Source: JAWPMT01 sp965267435 (GTDB lineage: Bacteria; Bacteroidota; Bacteroidia; Cytophagales; Cyclobacteriaceae). Taken from it: a stretch of 64,000 nucleotides of DNA. Location: NCBI GenBank assembly GCA_965267435.1, contig OZ253960.1:2294001-2358000 (forward strand). Direction: 5' to 3'. Shown piece after piece: positions 60,522 through 64,000 of the stretch. How positions within the stretch are numbered: position 1 is the first letter of the stretch; each line of letters opens with the position of its first letter. Under the pieces are notes generated by a model. The model was given only the letters and a program-made list of their open reading frames with translations, had not been told where the DNA came from and did not search any database. Made by a program: the position numbers and the translations under genes.

Positions 60522-63500
60522 CTATCGCTTCATCAATCGATGGATCATCGTGCCTTGTTGGTGTGTACTCACTTTGAGAAGTACCGTACCTACAGAGACA
60601 TTGAGCTCCACAAGATCCAACTCCACCTCATTGTTGCCTCTCCTCAGTTCAAGAGATTGCTTGTGAAGTACCTTGCCCGATAGGTCGATCACTGCCAACT
60701 CAGCGCCATCTTCCATCGGGCTAAGAATGCTCAAAGACACCTTGTCAACTACCGGGTTAGGATATACCACGGACTGAATAGCATCAACCTGCAACTCGGC
60801 AAGCTCCTCGCTGTCCAGCTCCTCTCGCGTAGAAGTACTCTGCACCACCTCGAAGGTGATCGTCAGCGCAGTACCTGCCACACCTTCGCCCTTCTTCTGA
60901 GAATAAGGGACGGCTGTCAGCGTATGCTCACCCAGAATGCAACTGATGTCATACTTGTCGCCCTTGTGCTTCGCAGCATCCTTCTTGCTGTCCTTGCACT
61001 TCAACTTCTCGAAGACATCCGTCAGGTAAGGCGCCTTGTAGTCCGTGTCTACCTCTTCACCATCAAGGTAGAAGACCACACTGCCCACTTCATCAGGATT
61101 CGTGAAGGCCTGGATCGCACGGTACTTCGAACGCAAATCGTCGATGTCCACGATATCGCCATCCTCCAGTGGGATCAGCACCTCATCCTCGTCCTTCTTC
61201 TTCTTTTTCTCGTCCACGATCGCAAACGATGTGACTGCCTCGCTGTTCACAATGGTGAAGGTGATCGTGGCAGAAGTACCACTCGTACCACACATGTCCT
61301 CATCCTCAAAAGGAATGGCCGTCAGCGTGTAGTCGCCTGCCGCCCAATCAAACGGCTTCGCTTTCTCTCGCTTGTCATCCTTGTCCTTGTGCTTACCATA
61401 GTCATCGTCATCATCATCCTTGCCCTTCTTCTTCTTCGGATTCTCCAGCAAGTAGATGTTGTCGTTGTCAATGGACACTTTCTCACCATTCAGCAGGAAC
61501 AGCACACTGCCCACCTCTGCAGGATCAGTCACCGCCTCAATCGTGAACTCGTAACCGCCGGCCACGTCGATCACCTGACCATCCGTCATTGGAAGTGTCT
61601 GGCCATACTTATCCGTCTCGAACAAGTTGAAAGACGTCACAGCGGAAGTATTGATCACTGTGAAGGTGATCGTCAGAGGAATGCCCTCGTCGCCTTCGCC
61701 ATCCTTCTTCGAATAAGGGATCGCCGTCAACGTGTGAGTGCCCAGTGTAGGATTGAACTCAAAGATGTCCTTCTTATTTCCGGTGATCGAGTACTCCTTG
61801 TAGTTGTCGATGCGTACCAGCTCACCGTCAAGATAGAACGCCACGCTGCCAGCCTTGCGACTCACATTCGCCACAATGCTGATCGATGACGTCGCTGGAT
61901 CAGCCGCATCGATGATGTCTCCATCCCTCAGTGGTCGAATCACATTGCCATCGCACTTATTGTACTTGTCGTACTTATCATCCTTGTCCTTGTGCTTGCC
62001 ATAGTCACCCTTGTCCTCATTGGCGTACTTGTCCTTCTTATCGGCGCAGACCAAATCGAAGTTCACAATACCCAGATCCGTAGTGACCGTCACAACAAAC
62101 GACGTCGTACTCACATTGCCATTGATATCGGTGACTTCATACACCTCCGTGGTAGTACCGATCGGGAAGAAGCCGCCACTGCCAATACCGGAGATCAGTA
62201 CCGGAGGACCCGCCAGATCGCAGTTGTCGGTTGCTGTCGGCAGATCGTATTCTACAATCCTGCCATCGCTCTTATCAAACGTAGGCATCAACAGATCAGA
62301 CACAGGGTCAAACACCGGTGGTATATCATCTTCCACCTCGACGGTGTAGGTAACACTTGCCGTATTGCCGCTGCGATCAGCTACGTTGAACGTGATGTCA
62401 TTGACACCGTAAGGCAGATCCAGCTCGCCCAATGGATAACGTACAATCTGATCTCCTCCCGTATTGGAAGCATATAGGTGACCATCAGGGCCAAACGTCA
62501 ATCCGTCAGGGAAAAACAACCCTATGCCCGTAGCAGTAATATCCTGAAGGAATGCACCTGTAGATCCATCATACTTGAACAGCTGACCGGTCGAGAAGCT
62601 CGTCACGTAGAGATCCCCATCGGGGCCAAACTCCACATCTTCCGGTCCTTGCAGTCCGCCGCTGCCCGATGGCACGAATTGATCAATGAATGCGCCAGTC
62701 GTTCCGTCAAATCTATGAACAGCATTGGTGAAGAAACTAGCAACATAGAGATTACCATCAGGACCGAAGGTGAGGCCGATTGGGAAGACCATGCCTCCAG
62801 CTCCAGGGGCCACAAAGTCGCCAAGGTACGCTCCCGTAGTAGCATCATACTTGCGCACCACCGAGCCTACACGATCAACCACATACAAGTCACCGTCAGG
62901 ACCAAATACAAGTCCAGTAGGCGCAGCAAGCCCACCTGTTCCCGCTGGAACAAAGGCATCGATCAATGTACCCGTATTCGGGTCAAACCTTAGTACCTCA
63001 CTAGAGCTGGAGCTGGAGACATACAGGTTGCCATCAGGACCAAAATCCAATCCTCGAGGATACGCCAGACTTGTGGATCCACTAGGACCTCCGATTTCCA
63101 GCAGCGTAGCACCCGTCGTACCATCGAATTTCATGATTCTGCCTTCCTGACCATTGGGACCAAATGTGAGGTCACCAACATACAAGTTGCCATCAGGTCC
63201 AAAGATCAGCTGACGAGGCTGCTGCAGCGTTCCGGCCGGCACGAACGTGTAATCAAACAATGTCTCGCCGTTCGCCAACAGCTCTGCTGAAGATAATCCG
63301 CAAGACTCGATGACCTCTGGTGTAGGTAATATCAATGAGGCTCCGCAATCAAGACCACTGCCCGTCAGTACCAGAGGGTCCGGAGCGATTAGCTCAGGTG
63401 CCGTGATGTCCTCCACCGTCACGAGTGCCGTGCAACTACTGCTATTACCATGAATATCTGTCAGCGTCAGCGTCACCTGGTTTTGGCCCACGTTGTTGCA

Positions 63501-64000
63501 GCCGAAGGCATCCCGGTCCAGTTCGATGAAGTCGATACCGCAAGCATCACTGGAGCCATTGTTGATGTCATCAGGCGTGATAAACGCATTGCCCGAAGCA
63601 TCCAGCTGGATAGTGATATCCTGACAGACCGCCACCGGAGGTGTCTTATCCACAATCGTGACCGTAGCGTCGCAAGACGTTGCATTGCCATTGACATCTG
63701 TCACGGTGAGCGTTACGATATTGTCCCCCGCATGACTGCAGTCAAACTCCATTTGAGTGGACTCGATCGTAGCAATCGTGCAGTTGTCATAAGGAGGGAG
63801 TCTTAGCCGCATGCCCTGCACAACTGCCTCTCCCAGGGAGGCCTCGTCCTCATTCGCTCCTGAGGGACCCTGTACTGTAAATCCGTATTGAATGATCCAT
63901 GCATCTGGCTCAGAATTGTCATAAGCCACGGAGAAGTCCGTTCCTGAAGTCAATGGTGACGAAATCTCTCCCAAGAATCCCCAGTTGGCGTCAAACAGTC
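60522..64000 (-). CDS. Giant multidomain T9SS-secreted protein, second copy (C-terminal part; runs off right edge)
   Basis: The frame is open to the window end, giving 1158 C-terminal residues. They align end to end with the last 1152 residues of the protein at 51290-59239: inserted beta-domain, HYR domains, NHL propeller, three K/D-loop repeats and T9SS tail (LKVSTHQQGTMIHRLMKR). The only length differences are six extra K/D residues in two charged loops. Differences are scattered (for example LIDVFIPAG versus LIDAFVPAG, KQALELRRGTN versus KQSLELRRGNN). From about 63241 to the window edge the DNA appears identical to 53991-54750. The 5' part and any accompanying small gene lie outside the window. 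Function as for the left copy. Confidence 0.9.
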   Translation of the reverse strand, partial: LFDANWGFLGEISSPLTSGTDFSVAYDNSEPDAWIIQYGFTVQGPSGANEDEASLGEAVVQGMRLRLPPYDNCTIATIESTQMEFDCSHAGDNIVTLTVTDVNGNATSCDATVTIVDKTPPVAVCQDITIQLDASGNAFITPDDINNGSSDACGIDFIELDRDAFGCNNVGQNQVTLTLTDIHGNSSSCTALVTVEDITAPELIAPDPLVLTGSGLDCGASLILPTPEVIESCGLSSAELLANGETLFDYTFVPAGTLQQPRQLIFGPDGNLYVGDLTFGPNGQEGRIMKFDGTTGATLLEIGGPSGSTSLAYPRGLDFGPDGNLYVSSSSSSEVLRFDPNTGTLIDAFVPAGTGGLAAPTGLVFGPDGDLYVVDRVGSVVRKYDATTGAYLGDFVAPGAGGMVFPIGLTFGPDGNLYVASFFTNAVHRFDGTTGAFIDQFVPSGSGGLQGPEDVEFGPDGDLYVTSFSTGQLFKYDGSTGAFLQDITATGIGLFFPDGLTFGPDGHLYASNTGGDQIVRYPLGELDLPYGVNDITFNVADRSGNTASVTYTVEVEDDIPPVFDPVSDLLMPTFDKSDGRIVEYDLPTATDNCDLAGPPVLISGIGSGGFFPIGTTTEVYEVTDINGNVSTTSFVVTVTTDLGIVNFDLVCADKKDKYANEDKGDYGKHKDKDDKYDKYNKCDGNVIRPLRDGDIIDAADPATSSISIVANVSRKAGSVAFYLDGELVRIDNYKEYSITGNKKDIFEFNPTLGTHTLTAIPYSKKDGEGDEGIPLTITFTVINTSAVTSFNLFETDKYGQTLPMTDGQVIDVAGGYEFTIEAVTDPAEVGSVLFLLNGEKVSIDNDNIYLLENPKKKKGKDDDDDDYGKHKDKDDKREKAKPFDWAAGDYTLTAIPFEDEDMCGTSGTSATITFTIVNSEAVTSFAIVDEKKKKKDEDEVLIPLEDGDIVDIDDLRSKYRAIQAFTNPDEVGSVVFYLDGEEVDTDYKAPYLTDVFEKLKCKDSKKDAAKHKGDKYDISCILGEHTLTAVPYSQKKGEGVAGTALTITFEVVQSTSTREELDSEELAELQVDAIQSVVYPNPVVDKVSLSILSPMEDGAELAVIDLSGKVLHKQSLELRRGNNEVELDLVELNVSVGTVLLKVSTHQQGTMIHRLMKR

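Overview
The window looks like a chromosomal segment from a Bacteroidota bacterium, most likely of the Cytophagales type. The evidence is a SusC/SusD pair, several very large secreted proteins ending in type IX secretion (T9SS) sorting domains, HYR/NHL/FG-GAP/ASPIC-UnbV domain architectures, Bacteroidota-style promoters (TTTG, 19-nt spacer, TAnnTTTG), an initiator tRNA ending in CTACAA with no encoded CCA, and weak Shine-Dalgarno use. No phage, plasmid, IS or CRISPR signature was found. The genus cannot be fixed from this sequence alone.

Layout. 0-1.5 kb: the 5' end of a NagB-like glucosamine-6-phosphate deaminase diverges from a LacI-family regulator, with a perfect 18-bp palindrome between them. 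1.6-2.1 kb: an initiator tRNA gene followed by an array of 113-bp repeats, each carrying a copy of the tRNA 3' end and its terminator. 2.3-5.9 kb: single small genes (Crp/Fnr regulator, DUF4406 protein, SRPBCC protein, M15 peptidase, Tat-signal ankyrin protein). 6.4-12.9 kb: a 2153-residue modular T9SS cargo protein. 12.9-15.7 kb (minus): amidase, DoxX and alpha/beta hydrolase. 15.9-19.7 kb: a LolA-like periplasmic protein paired with a sortilin/VPS10-type beta-propeller protein. 19.7-20.75 kb: gene-free DNA packed with palindromic REP-like repeats. 20.75-25.4 kb: PadR regulator, FtsX-type permease and a TolB-like propeller/TPR lipoprotein. 25.5-29.6 kb: an AraC regulator with a cysteine-dioxygenase-like cupin, a DsrE protein, a DUF2252 protein and a TauE/SafE exporter, which may be a sulfur-handling locus. 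29.6-42.1 kb (minus): SusC, SusD, a large FG-GAP/ASPIC-UnbV lipoprotein, a vanadium-dependent haloperoxidase/PAP2 lipoprotein, a membrane-anchored CRTAC1-type protein and a quinone oxidoreductase. 42.4-44.0 kb (minus): sulfatase and a coupled small protein. 44.1-45.8 kb: a D-aminoacylase-like lipoprotein without the usual HxH motif. 46.1-51.1 kb (minus): VOC protein, second VPS10-type protein, beta-lactamase-fold hydrolase. 51.3-64.0 kb (minus): a 2649-residue T9SS protein co-transcribed with a small secreted protein, then a second, nearly identical giant gene that runs off the right edge.

How the genes work together. Most of the window is devoted to the cell envelope and secretion. SusC/SusD would import a ligand across the outer membrane. 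The overlapping genes behind them (UnbV-type propeller proteins around a vanadium haloperoxidase) look like one surface or periplasmic oxidation or processing unit, separated from susCD by a likely attenuating terminator. The T9SS giants are candidate adhesins or gliding/surface-layer proteins. The most noteworthy signals are the tRNA-derived repeat array, the haloperoxidase/SusCD operon, and the recently duplicated giant genes with lysine/aspartate-rich loops.
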